Origin: COE1 sp964445375
Lineage (GTDB): Bacteria > Bacillota > Clostridia > Lachnospirales > Lachnospiraceae
NCBI GenBank assembly: GCA_964445375.1
Contig: CAYUKO010000030.1
Span: forward strand, 1 to 30,403
Direction of reading: 5' to 3'
Length of the DNA stretch: 30,403 bases
Shown here: positions 30,346-30,403 of the stretch, piece after piece
Numbering within the stretch: position 1 is the stretch's first letter
Layout of the letters: the number at the start of each line of letters is the position of its first letter
The notes under the pieces: generated by a model
The model's database searches: none
What the model was told of the DNA's origin: nothing
The model's input: the letters and a program-made list of their open reading frames with translations, nothing else
Program-made: the position numbers and the translations under genes

Positions 30346-30403
30346 CTTTTCTTTAATTTGTAATAAACGTTTTTGTTCATATATATTTTTTATTTAATTC
30401 TAT

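Overview
The window reads as low-GC chromosomal DNA from a spore-forming and probably motile member of the Lachnospiraceae (Clostridia). The clues are SpoVAD and SpoVAE, a WalRK-like two-component system, late competence genes, a secreted gut-type beta-mannanase, XRE/DUF2975 modules, AAGGAG-type ribosome binding sites and AT-rich intergenic DNA. A near-perfect sigma-D (sigma-28) promoter before one gene suggests flagella. No rRNA, tRNA, CRISPR array, transposase or phage gene was seen. Family and product names come from reading the sequence against remembered family motifs; no database search was run.

Region 1 (1-8048, all on the minus strand): comEA, an OmpR-type response regulator, a sensor kinase, a lipoprotein with two GerMN domains, comEC, a nuclease-like gene remnant with a 53-54 bp tandem repeat beside it, and holA, which runs off the left edge. 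The regulator, kinase and GerMN lipoprotein stand in the same order as actinobacterial mtrA-mtrB-lpqB and look like a three-part envelope-sensing unit placed between the two DNA-uptake genes.

Region 2 (8141-15576): a small YdcZ-type transporter, an orphan solute-binding protein and an arginine biosynthesis block. The minus-strand operon is GNAT acetyltransferase-argJ-argB-argD, and argG lies divergently. The 389-bp divergent region has a good promoter in each direction and ArgR-box-like sites, one of which abuts the argG -35 element. ArgJ, ArgB and ArgD give the acetyl-cycle route from glutamate to ornithine apart from the ArgC step, which is not in the window. ArgG acts later, on citrulline.

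Region 3 (15610-20769): DUF1294 membrane protein and a LytTR regulator, DegV, a DUF5721-like protein, SpoVAE, a shikimate-kinase-like protein with RidA, a small conserved-looking protein, and a flagellin-like protein with a sigma-D promoter. A 186-bp element with 18-bp terminal inverted repeats and nested hairpins (19647-19832) fills the gap before ridA.

Region 4 (20960-30403): a DUF2975-XRE-DUF4173 membrane/regulator operon, a secreted CBM35-CBM35-GH5_8 beta-mannanase, SpoVAD (separated from SpoVAE by about 7 kb), a short-chain dehydrogenase, trpS and an AAA/DUF4143 ATPase. Several convergent gene pairs share clear bidirectional terminators.
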